A DNA stretch of 64,000 nt, taken from Natronoarchaeum rubrum. GTDB lineage: Archaea > Halobacteriota > Halobacteria > Halobacteriales > Natronoarchaeaceae. The first letter of the stretch is position 1, and the number at the start of each line of letters is the position of its first letter. The DNA lies in NCBI RefSeq assembly GCF_024494695.1, contig NZ_JANHDP010000006.1, positions 223,399-287,398 of the forward strand. The letters run 5' to 3'. Below, piece by piece: positions 42,641-51,311 of this stretch. The position numbers and the translations under genes were made by a program. The notes under the pieces are model-generated. The model saw nothing but the letters and a program-made list of their open reading frames with translations. It had not been told where the DNA came from and did not search any database.

Positions 42641-42662
42641 CCTTACTTATACTTTATATTTT
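42641..42662 (-). promoter_or_regulatory. AT-rich promoter of the transducer gene
   Basis: On the minus strand AAAAATATAAAGTATAAGTA stands about 22-42 bases before the ATG at 42619, an AT tract that stands out in the GC-rich context and includes the TATA box. Confidence 0.5.
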
Positions 42663-42805
42663 TAGAACGTTGATAGATGTAGCGCTCCCACGAACTACGT
42701 ACCGGGCTGTACCGAATCGCCGGTTCTGCCGGGCATCGAAGCCACCGGAGGGGCGTCGGCGTCGCGACGCCGTCGCCGGGTCGCCGTCGGATTGCTGCCC
42801 CGGCG

Positions 42806-43804
42806 TCACCGCTCGATCGTCGCGCCCGCGTTGCGGACGCCGGCGACCAGTACTCGACCGTCCACGCCGGCGGCGTCGAGCGCGTCCCGCGCTGCGTCCC
42901 GGGCGCGGTCCGCCGACGATCGGTCGGTCAGTCCGTACACCGTCGGTCCCCACGAAGACTGCCCGACGCCGGAGACGACGGGATGTTCGCCCAGTTCCTC
43001 GACGATCCGGCCGACCGGCGGGCGGAACACGCCGCCCTGCGCGTCGGTGTACCAGGCCCCGTTGAGCCGCCCGATCTCGGCGACGGCGCCGCCGAACGCC
43101 TCGCGGCGCCCGGCCGCGGCGGCGGGCAGGAGCCGCCGCGTGAGGACGGCGCTGATCTCGTCGGACAGCGTCGGATCGGCGCCCTCGACGACCGAGCGCA
43201 TGCTGGCGTCCTCGTCGTCGCCGCTCCGCCCGGGGTCGGCGTCCGGCAGGACGAGCACGAACCGCCAGTCGTCGGGCAGGTCGTGGCGGGCAGTCACGGG
43301 CGGAACGGCCCACTCGCCGTCAGCCGGCCGGGCGGTCGTGAACTGGCTCGTGGGGTGGCCGCCGTCGACGACGAACCCGCCGCGCTCGAAGCCGGCGACG
43401 CCGACGCCGCTGCGGCCGCCGCGACCGAGTCCCGGCGCCGCCCCGCGCACGTCGACCTCCCGACCGTGGGCCGCCGCGACGGCGGCGTACACCGCGAGCG
43501 CGAACTGCGTGCCGCTGCCGAGGCCGACGTGGCGCGGGAACCGCTCGTGGACCGTCACCGCGGCGCCGGGAACGTCGAGCAGTTCGACCGCGCGGCGGGC
43601 GTACTCGCGGGCGAGATCGCTCTCGTCGCCCCGAGCGTCGGCGTCGTCCACGACGTCGATGCCGCCGGCCGGCCGGGCTCGCACGACGAACGACGGGCCG
43701 TCCAGTGCGACGCCGACGCCGCCGTAGAGGCGCTGGTGGGCCAGCGAGAGGTTCTGAAATCCGAAGTGGAGTCGAGCGGTCGCCTCGACTCGCGCGTCAG
43801 TCAT
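42806..43804 (-). CDS. mptG: beta-ribofuranosylaminobenzene 5'-phosphate synthase-like GHMP protein (MptG)
   Basis: MptG joins p-aminobenzoate to PRPP, the first special step in methanopterin-type pterin synthesis. The 332-residue GHMP-superfamily protein has ARLHFGFQNLSLAHQRLYGG and the GHMP loop FPRHVGLGSGTQFALAVYAA near residue 90. The C-terminal half has LPAAAAGRREAFGGAVAEIGRLNG and SGVGQSSWGPTVYG. Haloarchaea make a folate-like C1 carrier, so the product may supply an unusual pterin. The ATG at 43804 starts the conserved region. Confidence 0.85.
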   Translation of the reverse strand: MTDARVEATARLHFGFQNLSLAHQRLYGGVGVALDGPSFVVRARPAGGIDVVDDADARGDESDLAREYARRAVELLDVPGAAVTVHERFPRHVGLGSGTQFALAVYAAVAAAHGREVDVRGAAPGLGRGGRSGVGVAGFERGGFVVDGGHPTSQFTTARPADGEWAVPPVTARHDLPDDWRFVLVLPDADPGRSGDDEDASMRSVVEGADPTLSDEISAVLTRRLLPAAAAGRREAFGGAVAEIGRLNGAWYTDAQGGVFRPPVGRIVEELGEHPVVSGVGQSSWGPTVYGLTDRSSADRARDAARDALDAAGVDGRVLVAGVRNAGATIER

Positions 43805-43935
43805 GGGCCGACGTAGGGAGGCGCCCGAAAAGGGGGTTTCGACGGTGGCAACGAGCGAGCGTCGTCGAAGGAGCGTCAGCACAGGCCGCGGTGTGGCGCT
43901 CGATCCGGATTCGGGTACACGTTCGTGTGAAGTGA

Positions 43936-43941
43936 CTTAAG
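43936..43941 (+). promoter_or_regulatory. TATA-like box CTTAAG before ilvD
   Basis: The box stands about 28 bases before the ATG at 43966, selecting this start and a leaderless message over an in-frame GTG at 43942. Confidence 0.45.
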
Positions 43942-43965
43942 GTGACGGAGCAGAATTTACACGAC

Positions 43966-45708
43966 ATGAGCCAGCAGGAAGAGCAACAGCGGACCGAGAA
44001 GGACCCCGACCTCCGGAGCACGGAGGTCACGGAGGGGTTCGAGAAAGCGCCCCACCGGGCGATGTTCCGCGCGATGGGCTACGACGACGAGGACCTGGCG
44101 GCGCCGATGGTCGGCGTCGCGAACCCGGCGGCGGACATCACGCCGTGTAACGTCCACCTCGACGACGTCGCCGACAGCGCCTACGAGGCGATCGACGCCG
44201 CCGACGGGATGCCGATCGAGTTCGGCACGATCACGATCTCGGACGCCATCTCGATGGGGACCGAGGGGATGAAGGCGTCGCTGACCTCCCGGGAAGTCAT
44301 CGCCGACTCGGTCGAGCTCGTTGCCTTCGGCGAGCGCATGGACGGCATCGTCGCGCTGGGCGGCTGCGACAAGAACATGCCCGGAATGATGATGGCGATG
44401 ATCCGCACGGATCTGCCCTCCGTGTTCCTCTACGGCGGGTCGATCATGCCCGGCGAGCACGAGGGCCGCGAGATCACCGTCCAGAACGTGTTCGAGGGCG
44501 TCGGGTCGGTCGCGCAGGGCGAGATGAGCGAGGACGAACTCGAGGAGATGGAGCACAACGCCTGCCCCGGCGCCGGCTCCTGCGGCGGGATGTTCACCGC
44601 CAACACGATGGCGTCGGTCGCCGAGGCGCTCGGCCTGGCGCCGCTGGGCGCCGCCGGCCCGCCCGCGGAACACGAGGACCGCTACGAGGTCGCCGAGCGC
44701 GCCGGCGAACTCGCCGTCGACGCGATCGAGAACGATCGCAAGCCCAGCGACATCCTCACCAAGGAGTCCTTCGAGAACGCGATCGCGCTGCAGGTCGCGA
44801 TCGGCGGCTCGACCAACGCGGTGCTGCACCTGCTCGCGCTGGCCGCCGAGGCCGGCATCGACCTCTCGATCGAGGAGTTCGACGAGATCAGCCAGCGCAC
44901 GCCCAAGATCGCCGACCTCCAGCCCGGCGGCACGCGCGTCATGAACGACCTCTACGAGATCGGCGGCGTCCCGGTCGTCCTCCGGCGCCTGCTCGACGCC
45001 GGCCTGCTCCACGGCGACCAGCTCACGATCACCGGCCGGACGCTCGCCGAGGAGCTCGAACACCTCGAACAGCAGGGCGCCCTGCCGGACGACGACGAGA
45101 TCGAGGCCGACTTCCTCTACACCGTCGACGACCCGAAAAACGAGGAGGGCGCGATCCGTATCCTCACCGGCAATCTCGCGCCCGGCGGCTCGGTGCTGAA
45201 GATCACGGCCGACGACGACCTCCACCACGAGGGCCCCGTCCGCGTGTTCGAGGGTGAGGAAGCCGCGATGAAGTACGTCCAGGAGGGCAACATCGAGTCC
45301 GGCGACGTCATCGTCATCCGGAACGAGGGGCCCCGCGGCGGTCCCGGCATGCGCGAGATGCTCGGCGTCACCTCCGCACGAGACGGTCAGGGCCACTCCG
45401 ACGACGTGGCGCTCATCACTGACGGGCGTTTCTCCGGCGCGACGCGCGGGCTCTCGATCGGTCACGTCGCCCCCGAGGCGTTCACCGGCGGCCCGATCGG
45501 CGCGCTCGAAGACGGCGACGTGATCACGATCGACGTCGCCGACCGGACGCTGGAAGTCGACCTCTCCGACGAGGAGATCGAGCGCCGCCTCGACGAGCGC
45601 GACGAGCCCGAGCCCAACTACACGACCGGCGTGATGGCGAAGTACGGCCAGACGTTCGGCTCCGCGGAGAACGGCGCCGTGACGAACCCCGGCGCCAAGC
45701 AGGACTGA
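43966..45708 (+). CDS. ilvD: dihydroxy-acid dehydratase
   Basis: It dehydrates dihydroxy-isovalerate and dihydroxy-methylvalerate in branched-chain amino acid synthesis. The 580-residue protein has the Fe-S cysteines in NPAADITPCNVHL, GGCDKNMPGMMMAM and NACPGAGSCGGMFTANTMA. C-terminal motifs are RNEGPRGGPGMREM and ALITDGRFSGATRGLSIGHVAPEA. Its last seven codons and the terminator are repeated about 165 bases further downstream. Confidence 0.96.
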   Translation: MSQQEEQQRTEKDPDLRSTEVTEGFEKAPHRAMFRAMGYDDEDLAAPMVGVANPAADITPCNVHLDDVADSAYEAIDAADGMPIEFGTITISDAISMGTEGMKASLTSREVIADSVELVAFGERMDGIVALGGCDKNMPGMMMAMIRTDLPSVFLYGGSIMPGEHEGREITVQNVFEGVGSVAQGEMSEDELEEMEHNACPGAGSCGGMFTANTMASVAEALGLAPLGAAGPPAEHEDRYEVAERAGELAVDAIENDRKPSDILTKESFENAIALQVAIGGSTNAVLHLLALAAEAGIDLSIEEFDEISQRTPKIADLQPGGTRVMNDLYEIGGVPVVLRRLLDAGLLHGDQLTITGRTLAEELEHLEQQGALPDDDEIEADFLYTVDDPKNEEGAIRILTGNLAPGGSVLKITADDDLHHEGPVRVFEGEEAAMKYVQEGNIESGDVIVIRNEGPRGGPGMREMLGVTSARDGQGHSDDVALITDGRFSGATRGLSIGHVAPEAFTGGPIGALEDGDVITIDVADRTLEVDLSDEEIERRLDERDEPEPNYTTGVMAKYGQTFGSAENGAVTNPGAKQD

Positions 45709-45994
45709 GTCGGTCCAAAGCGTCCGGCGGCGACGCCGCCGGTTCACCGTGAGTGAGCGAAGTGAACGAGCGGTTTTTTGGCCCAGATTTTTGCGGTGAG
45801 TGGTGCCCGAACGAAGTGAGGGCACCCGAACCGGAAAAAGGTGGTACTGAACCCCGGCGCCAAGCAGGACTAAGAGAACCGAGAGCGTACGGCGGCGAAG
45901 CCGCCGTTTTACCGCGAGCGAACGCAGTGATCGAGGAGAGTTTTTGGCCTCTTCGCGAGCGCACCCGAGTCGGAAAAAGGTCGTAGCGTCGTCT
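45684..45994. repeat. tandem duplication of the ilvD 3' end and terminator
   Basis: GAACCCCGGCGCCAAGCAGG occurs at 45684 (codons for the IlvD C-terminus) and again at 45849 outside the gene, with the stop changed from TGA to TAA. Each copy is followed by a perfect Gly-codon-like dyad: CCGGCGGC-GAC-GCCGCCGG at 45724-45742, and ACGGCGGC-GAA-GCCGCCGT at 45889-45907. A GAGCGAA(G/C)...GAACGAG/GATCGAG segment and a T-run then end each copy. The unit is about 165 bases and has diverged. No gene lies in it. Confidence 0.8.
45724..45778 (+). terminator. ilvD terminator, copy 1
   Basis: The stem CCGGCGGC/GCCGCCGG is followed by a second weak dyad (GTTCAC...GTGAAC) and TTTTTT (45773-45778). The second copy at 45889-45935 ends in TTTTT. 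Confidence 0.6.
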
Positions 45995-46678
45995 CTAGAC
46001 GATACCGGTGAACCCGGCGTCGGCGTCGCTGCCCCGAAGGTTGCGCCAGTCGGACCAGTCGTCCTCGACGCCCGAGCACCGAACCAGTCGGTCGCCGCCG
46101 CACTTGCGTACCTCGACAAGCGCGTCGAACAGGTGCTTGAGCCGCTCGACGTCACGGTCACTCGTCACGTTGGTGTGTACCGGGAACAGGCCGATCCCCT
46201 CCCGGTCGGCGACCTGCAGCGAGACGTAGTGGGCGTATCGCGCGGCCATGCTCGAATCAGCCGAGAGAAACGGCGTCGTCAGCGTGTCGTACAGGACGTT
46301 GACGGTCTGGCACCCGTCGGCCGCGAGCTTGTCGAAACACCGATCGATGCCCGTCGCCGTGCCGTTGAAGTCGACCGGCGACGAGACGTGCCAGGTGTTG
46401 GCGGCGGGGTCGGTCCGACGGCGGCCCGTCGGCGTGGCGTCGACGATGCCGACGCGCGATCGGTCCGGGCCGTCGCTGGGGCCCACGATCCGACGCGCGA
46501 ACCGTCGCCCGGAGTCCTCGGTCGTTACGAGCAGCGCGGCGTCGTGGACGCCGACGGCCGCGCGAAGTAGCCGCCCGGGAAGACGGCCTAGCGTCTCGCG
46601 ACTGGCCCCGGTCAACACCACGTTGCCGCCGGTCGGCAGGGCCGCGAGCACGTCGTCGACTGTCGCGATGGCGCTCAC
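45995..46678 (-). CDS. haloarchaeal DUF7504-like (RecA-fold) protein
   Basis: The 227-residue protein begins TVDDVLAALPTGGNVVLTGASRETLG with no Walker A Lys, and continues with alternating strands (AALLVTTEDSGRRFARRIVG; VNVLYDTLTTPFLSAD; GIGLFPVHTNVTSDRDVERL). This suits the haloarchaeal RecA/KaiC-like families that have lost the P-loop. It starts with GTG. AATTAAGT on the minus strand is about 38 bases upstream. Function unknown. Confidence 0.68.
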   Translation of the reverse strand: MSAIATVDDVLAALPTGGNVVLTGASRETLGRLPGRLLRAAVGVHDAALLVTTEDSGRRFARRIVGPSDGPDRSRVGIVDATPTGRRRTDPAANTWHVSSPVDFNGTATGIDRCFDKLAADGCQTVNVLYDTLTTPFLSADSSMAARYAHYVSLQVADREGIGLFPVHTNVTSDRDVERLKHLFDALVEVRKCGGDRLVRCSGVEDDWSDWRNLRGSDADAGFTGIV

Positions 46679-46845
46679 TGGCCGAACACGGGCGAAGTAC
46701 CTTCCCGTATCGACTTAATTCTATTGTTGATCACCTCTGTTTAGATCCGGTAGCTATCCCGTACGAATCGGTTTGAATGCGCGTACGATCGGCGTGCTAG
46801 AATCGTACTTGACAGCTTGAGTCGCCGCTCGACGCAGGAACAACG

Positions 46846-46853
46846 CTTAATTC
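46846..46853 (+). promoter_or_regulatory. TATA-like box CTTAATTC before the sulfatase
   Basis: The box is about 33 bases before the ATG at 46883, supporting that start over an in-frame TTG at 46817 upstream of it. Confidence 0.4.
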
Positions 46854-46882
46854 TCCGACACCCCCAGAACGCACGTCCTCGA

Positions 46883-48364
46883 ATGCCTCCGAACGTCCTC
46901 CTCGTGCTGACGGATCAGGAGCGGTACGACCTCACGGCGCCCGACGGCCCGCCGGTCGAGACGCCGAACGTCGATCGCATCGCCGGCGAGGGGATGCGCT
47001 TCGAGCGGGCGTACACGCCGATCGGCATCTGTTCGAGCGCGCGGGCGTCGTTGCTGTCGGGACTGTACCCCCACGCCCACGGCATGCTGAACAACTGCCA
47101 CGACCCCGACGCGATTCTGGAGAACTTCCCCGAGGAGATTCCGACGTTCGGCGAGGTGCTCGCCGAGAACGGCTATCGAAACAGCTACGCCGGCAAGTGG
47201 CACGTGGGGCGCGACCAGACGCCCGCCGACTTCGGGTTCGAGTATCTCGGCGGCGGCGACGGCGCCCACGCCGCCGCGGACGAGGACTTTTTCGACCACC
47301 AGCGCGACCACGGCGTCGATCCCGAATCGATCGAGCTGTCGGACGCGATCTACCATGACAACAACCCGGACAAGCCGATCTGCGCGACGGCCGAGCTGCC
47401 CGTCGAGGCGACGCGGGCGTACTACATCGCCGAGAAGACGATCGAGCGCCTGGAGCGTCTCGACGCCGACGACGAACCGTTTTTCCACCGTACCGACTTC
47501 GTCGGACCGCACCACCCCTACGTCGTTCCGGAGCCGTACGCCTCGATGTACGATCCCGACGAGATCGATCCCTGGGAGTCGTTCGCCGAGACGTTCGAGG
47601 GCAAGCCCCGCGTTCAGGAGAACTACCGCCAGTACCGCGGCGTCGACGGCCTGGAGTGGGACGAGTGGGCCGACGCCATCGCGAAGTATTTCGGCTTCGT
47701 GACGCTGATCGACGACCAGCTCGGCCGGATCCTCGCCGCCGCCGAGGACCTGGAGAACACGGTCGTCGTCAAGGCGGCCGACCACGGCGATCTCGCGGGC
47801 GGCCATCGCCTGTTCAACAAGGGGCCGATGATGTACGAGGCGGTCTACCGGATCCCGCTCGCGATCCGCTGGCCCGAGGTCGTCGAGCCGGGCTCGACCT
47901 GCGACGCGCCGGTGAGCCTGCTCGACCTGATGCCGACGTTCCTCGATCTCGCGGGCGCGTCGCCGCCAGAGCCGGTCCACGGCCGATCGATCAGGCCGCT
48001 GCTGGAGGGTCGACGCCCCGACGACTGGCCCGACGCCGTCGTCGCGCAGTACCACGGCGACGAGTTCGGGCTGTACTCCCAGCGCATGCTCCGAACTGAT
48101 CGGTACAAGTACGTCTACAACGTGCCCGACGTCGACGAGCTCTACGACCTCCGCGAGGACCCACACGAGCTGGACAACCGGATCGACGATCCGCGGTACG
48201 AGCCGGTGCGGGCGGCGCTCCGGGAGCGACTGGTCGCTCGGATGGATCGTACTGAGGACCCGAACGCCGTCTGGGCGCGGCGGGCGCTGCTGGGCGGCGA
48301 GACGCCGCGCGACGATGCCGAGATCGACGCCGCGCTGAGCGACGCAAAAACGGGAGACACGTAG
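46883..48364 (+). CDS. sulfatase-family hydrolase with a non-standard active-site motif
   Basis: The 493-residue cytoplasmic alkaline-phosphatase-superfamily enzyme starts MPPNVLLVLTDQERYDL with the metal Asp. It contains YAGKWHVGRDQTP, KAADHGDLAGGHRLFNKGPM and a C-terminal DELYDLREDPHELDN signature. The formylglycine site reads GICSSARASLLSG: the Cys and Arg of CxPxR are present, but Pro is replaced by Ser. It may be an arylsulfatase, choline sulfatase or phosphonate monoesterase. No sulfatase-modifying enzyme is in the window. Confidence 0.88.
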   Translation: MPPNVLLVLTDQERYDLTAPDGPPVETPNVDRIAGEGMRFERAYTPIGICSSARASLLSGLYPHAHGMLNNCHDPDAILENFPEEIPTFGEVLAENGYRNSYAGKWHVGRDQTPADFGFEYLGGGDGAHAAADEDFFDHQRDHGVDPESIELSDAIYHDNNPDKPICATAELPVEATRAYYIAEKTIERLERLDADDEPFFHRTDFVGPHHPYVVPEPYASMYDPDEIDPWESFAETFEGKPRVQENYRQYRGVDGLEWDEWADAIAKYFGFVTLIDDQLGRILAAAEDLENTVVVKAADHGDLAGGHRLFNKGPMMYEAVYRIPLAIRWPEVVEPGSTCDAPVSLLDLMPTFLDLAGASPPEPVHGRSIRPLLEGRRPDDWPDAVVAQYHGDEFGLYSQRMLRTDRYKYVYNVPDVDELYDLREDPHELDNRIDDPRYEPVRAALRERLVARMDRTEDPNAVWARRALLGGETPRDDAEIDAALSDAKTGDT

Positions 48365-48681
48365 GGGGTGCGCCAGCGAACCCCCCGGACGCCGAGTGCG
48401 CGGCAGGTGGCGCCAGCATGAGACTCCAGCTGCCGGCCCGGCGGTGGCGCGGCCCAGCGTGCGTGACCCCGCTCGTGGGGGCGCGCCACGTGATACCCGT
48501 CTGGAGTGCAACACTTTGTTATGCGGAGCTAAGCGAGTTGACCCGTCAGTAAGTCCGATTGTACCGTCTGCGTGAACGGTCTGCGGCGCGACTGGACGCC
48601 GCGGCGGCGGCGTGACTCGGCACCACCCGGTTCGGGTCCGGAACGGACGGCTTAAACGCCGGAGGAACGTACCGACGGGCC
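48364..48681. other. gene-free, strongly structured GC-rich block
   Basis: The 317-base gap between the sulfatase and nmd3 holds no convincing gene. GGGGGT (48364-48369) pairs with ACCCCC (48380-48385). A long compound hairpin follows: ACTCCAG 48423-48429 with CTGGAGT 48501-48507, GTGGCGCG 48444-48451 with CGCGCCAC 48482-48489, and CCCC 48467-48470 with GGGG 48477-48480. ACA stands at 48511-48513 after the basal stem, which resembles an H/ACA guide RNA, but the spacing is not ideal. It does not match SRP or RNase P RNA as I know them. Confidence 0.4.
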
Positions 48682-49812
48682 ATGAGCGAGACGCGCGCGT
48701 TCTGCCCCCGCTGCGGCGACGCCATCGACACGCCGCTAGAGGCCCGCGAGGAGCGCCGCGGCGACCCCGCGCTGTGTGATTCCTGTTACTTCGACGAGTT
48801 CGAGTTGATCGACGCGCCCGACCGCGTGCAGGTGCGGGTCTGTGCCACCTGCGGCGCGGTCCACCGCGGGAACCGCTGGGTCGACGTCGGCGCCGACGAC
48901 TACACCGAGGTCGCCGTCGAGGAGGTCAGCGAGTCGCTGGCGGTCCACTTCGACGCCGAGGAGGTCGCCTGGAGCGTCGAACCCGAGCAGGTCGATCAGA
49001 CGACGATTCGGATGCACTGCTTCTTCACGGGCGTCGTCAACGGCACGCCCGTCGAGGAGCAGGTGACGGTGCCGGTGAAGATCACCCGCCAGACCTGCGA
49101 TCGCTGCGGTCGGATCTCGGGGGACTACTACGCCAGCATCGTCCAGTTGCGCGCCCGCGACCGGACGCCGACCGACGAGGAGGTCGAGCGTACCCGCGAG
49201 ATCGCCAACGAGGTCGTCGACGAGATGGAGGCGACCGGCGACCGCAACGCGTTCGTCACCGACGCGAGCGAGGTCGACGCCGGGCTGAACCTCAAGCTCT
49301 CGACCAACAAGATCGGCATGAAGGTCGCCCGCCGGGTCGTCGAGGAGTTCGGCGGGAGCTACTCCGACTCCGAGACGCTCGTCTCGGAGGACGAGGACGG
49401 CAACGGCGTCTACCGGGTCACCTTCGCGGTGCGGCTGCCGCCCTACCGCCCGGGCGAGGTGATCGACCCCGAGGACGACGAGGGGCCGGTGCTGGTCACC
49501 AGCGCCCGCGGGAATCTCAAGGGTACGCGCCTGACCACCGGCGAGCGCTACGAGGCCTCCTACGAGGAGGGCGACGCGCCCGACGCCAAACGGTTGGGAA
49601 CGATCGACGACGCCGAGGAGACCACGCTCGTCGCGGTCGAGGACGAGCGCGCAGTGCAGGTGCTCGATCCCGAGACCTACCGCGCCGAGACGATCGCACG
49701 ACCGGACTATCTCGATACGGACGCCGACGCTGTCCCGGTGCTGAAGAGCCGCGCGGGGCTGCACGTGCTGCCCGAGGACGACCGAGCAGATCGCGGTGGC
49801 GAGGATGCCTGA
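48682..49812 (+). CDS. nmd3: 60S-export factor-like protein Nmd3 (archaeal)
   Basis: Archaeal Nmd3 is the homologue of the eukaryotic large-subunit export adaptor and is thought to act in 50S maturation or quality control. The 376-residue protein has N-terminal zinc modules FCPRCGDAID, LCDSCYFDEF, VCATCGAVHRGNRW and TCDRCGRISGDYY. A KH/OB-like core (NLKLSTNKIGMKVARRVVEEFGGSYSDS) follows. It overlaps taw2 by 8 bases. Confidence 0.9.
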   Translation: MSETRAFCPRCGDAIDTPLEAREERRGDPALCDSCYFDEFELIDAPDRVQVRVCATCGAVHRGNRWVDVGADDYTEVAVEEVSESLAVHFDAEEVAWSVEPEQVDQTTIRMHCFFTGVVNGTPVEEQVTVPVKITRQTCDRCGRISGDYYASIVQLRARDRTPTDEEVERTREIANEVVDEMEATGDRNAFVTDASEVDAGLNLKLSTNKIGMKVARRVVEEFGGSYSDSETLVSEDEDGNGVYRVTFAVRLPPYRPGEVIDPEDDEGPVLVTSARGNLKGTRLTTGERYEASYEEGDAPDAKRLGTIDDAEETTLVAVEDERAVQVLDPETYRAETIARPDYLDTDADAVPVLKSRAGLHVLPEDDRADRGGEDA

Positions 49813-50887
49813 CGCGGGCGATCAACCGCTGGCCGTGGTGGTCGAGAAACCCCGCGCCGAGGTCGCGACCGAGCAGCTGCGCGGCGAGGGCGTCTACGAC
49901 GACGGGCGGAAAGTCCGCGAGTACGGCGCCGAGACGGTCGCACTGCCGGTGACCGCATCGCCCGCCGAGACGGACGTGCTGGAGGTCGTCGTCCAGACCG
50001 ACCCCGAACTGCGCGGGACGACGCTGCCCGACCTGCTGGCCGAGCGAGGCTGGACCGACGCCGAAATCGAGCGGGCGCCCGGCTCGTGGGCGGTGATCGG
50101 CAGCGTCGTCCTCGTCACGCTGGAAGACTGCCCCCGCGAGGCCGAACTCGGTGACGCCCTGCTGGAACTCCACGGCGAGGCCGACACCGTGCTGGCCCAC
50201 GAGGGCGTCGACGGCGAGCGCCGCGAGCCCGACGGGCGCGTGATCGCGGGCGACCCGAGCACGGAGACGATCCACACCGAACACGGCACGCGCTACGCGC
50301 TGGATCTCCGGGACGTGATGTTCTCGCCGGGCAACAAGGCCGAGCGCGCGCGGATGGCCGACGTGATCGCGGGCGAGGCGGGACCGGCCGTCGGACCCGC
50401 AGACGGAACCGGTCCAGACGCCGAAACCGACCGCGACGGCCCCGAGCGCATCTTCGACATGTTCGCGGGGATCGGCTACTTCACGCTCCCGATGGCGCGG
50501 GCCGGCGCCGACGTGACCGCCGCGGAGATCAACCCCGCGGCGTACCGCTACCTGATCGAGAACGCCGTGCTCAACGACGTGCAGGACCGCGTGGAGGCGT
50601 ACCGCGCGGACTGCCGGGACGTCGAAGTAAGCGACGCCGATCGGGTCGTGATGGGCTACTACGACGCCCACGAGTACCTCGATACGGCCGTCTCGGCGGT
50701 GGCGTCCGGCGGCGTTCTCCACGTCCACGAGGCGACGCCGGAGGCCGAACTGTGGGACCGCCCCATAGGGCGGATCGAGGCCGCGGCCGATCGGGCCGGG
50801 CGCGGCGTCGAGATCGAGGGGAAGCGAAAGGTCAAGAGCCACAGCGAAGGCGTCTGGCACGTCGTCGTCGACGCCAGGGTGGCGTAG
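49805..50887 (+). CDS. taw2: tRNA(Phe) 4-demethylwyosine aminocarboxypropyltransferase-like (Taw2/Trm5 family)
   Basis: Taw2 transfers the aminocarboxypropyl group of SAM to yW-86 at G37 of tRNA(Phe) in wyosine synthesis. The 360-residue Trm5-family protein has an N-terminal Trm5-like region (KVREYGAETVALPVT) and the SAM loop IFDMFAGIGYFTLPMARAGADVTAAEINPAAYRYL near residue 220. The DRVVMGYYDAHEYL motif lacks the NPPY-type Trm5 signature, which favours Taw2. An Asp/Gly-rich insertion lies near residues 195-215. The ATG at 49805 overlaps nmd3, and both products act in translation machinery. Confidence 0.83.
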   Translation: MPDAGDQPLAVVVEKPRAEVATEQLRGEGVYDDGRKVREYGAETVALPVTASPAETDVLEVVVQTDPELRGTTLPDLLAERGWTDAEIERAPGSWAVIGSVVLVTLEDCPREAELGDALLELHGEADTVLAHEGVDGERREPDGRVIAGDPSTETIHTEHGTRYALDLRDVMFSPGNKAERARMADVIAGEAGPAVGPADGTGPDAETDRDGPERIFDMFAGIGYFTLPMARAGADVTAAEINPAAYRYLIENAVLNDVQDRVEAYRADCRDVEVSDADRVVMGYYDAHEYLDTAVSAVASGGVLHVHEATPEAELWDRPIGRIEAAADRAGRGVEIEGKRKVKSHSEGVWHVVVDARVA

Positions 50888-50917
50888 AGTTTTGACGGCG
50901 GCGACGTGACAGCGAGT

Positions 50918-51256
50918 ATGGACGACGTCACGCTCGTTCGGACGCGGATCGACCCCGGGCAGACCGAGCGGCTCCGCGAGTGGTTCGCGGAGCTGCGCGA
51001 GCGCGAGGCCGAAGTGCTGGAGACGCTCCGCCACGAGGGGGTCTACACCGAGACCGCGTTCGTCGATTCGACCGAGGACGGCGATTTTCTGTACTACTAC
51101 ATGGAGACGGCGGACCTCGACGAGGCGGTCGCCGCGGGGGACGCCGAGGAGTTCGACATCGACGAGGAGCACCACGAGGTGCTGGCGGAGACCCTGACGG
51201 ACGAGCGCCGAGAGCTGGAGCCGATCGGCCACTTCGTCAATCCCGACCGCCCCTGA
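50918..51256 (+). CDS. DUF6176-family protein
   Basis: The 112-residue protein reads VTLVRTRIDPGQTERLREWFAELREREAEVLETL, then DGDFLYYYMETADLDEAV. This is a ferredoxin-like alpha/beta fold typical of DUF6176 (dimeric alpha-beta barrel type). Function unknown. It follows taw2 by 30 bases and may share its mRNA. Confidence 0.75.
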   Translation: MDDVTLVRTRIDPGQTERLREWFAELREREAEVLETLRHEGVYTETAFVDSTEDGDFLYYYMETADLDEAVAAGDAEEFDIDEEHHEVLAETLTDERRELEPIGHFVNPDRP

Positions 51257-51311
51257 ATGGCGGCGCCGACCTCGGGGGTACGTTGAGGTAGCTGGCCCCC
51301 GAACTCCGACC

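Noticed and set aside
45684..45994. Insertion sequence or attachment site after ilvD
   Set aside because: No transposase, no target duplication; the repeat includes the gene tail and a terminator, so a tandem duplication is simpler.
48364..48681. SRP RNA or RNase P RNA gene
   Set aside because: The GNAR-tetraloop SRP signature (GGAAGGCAGCA type) and the RNase P GAGGAAAGUC core are both absent.
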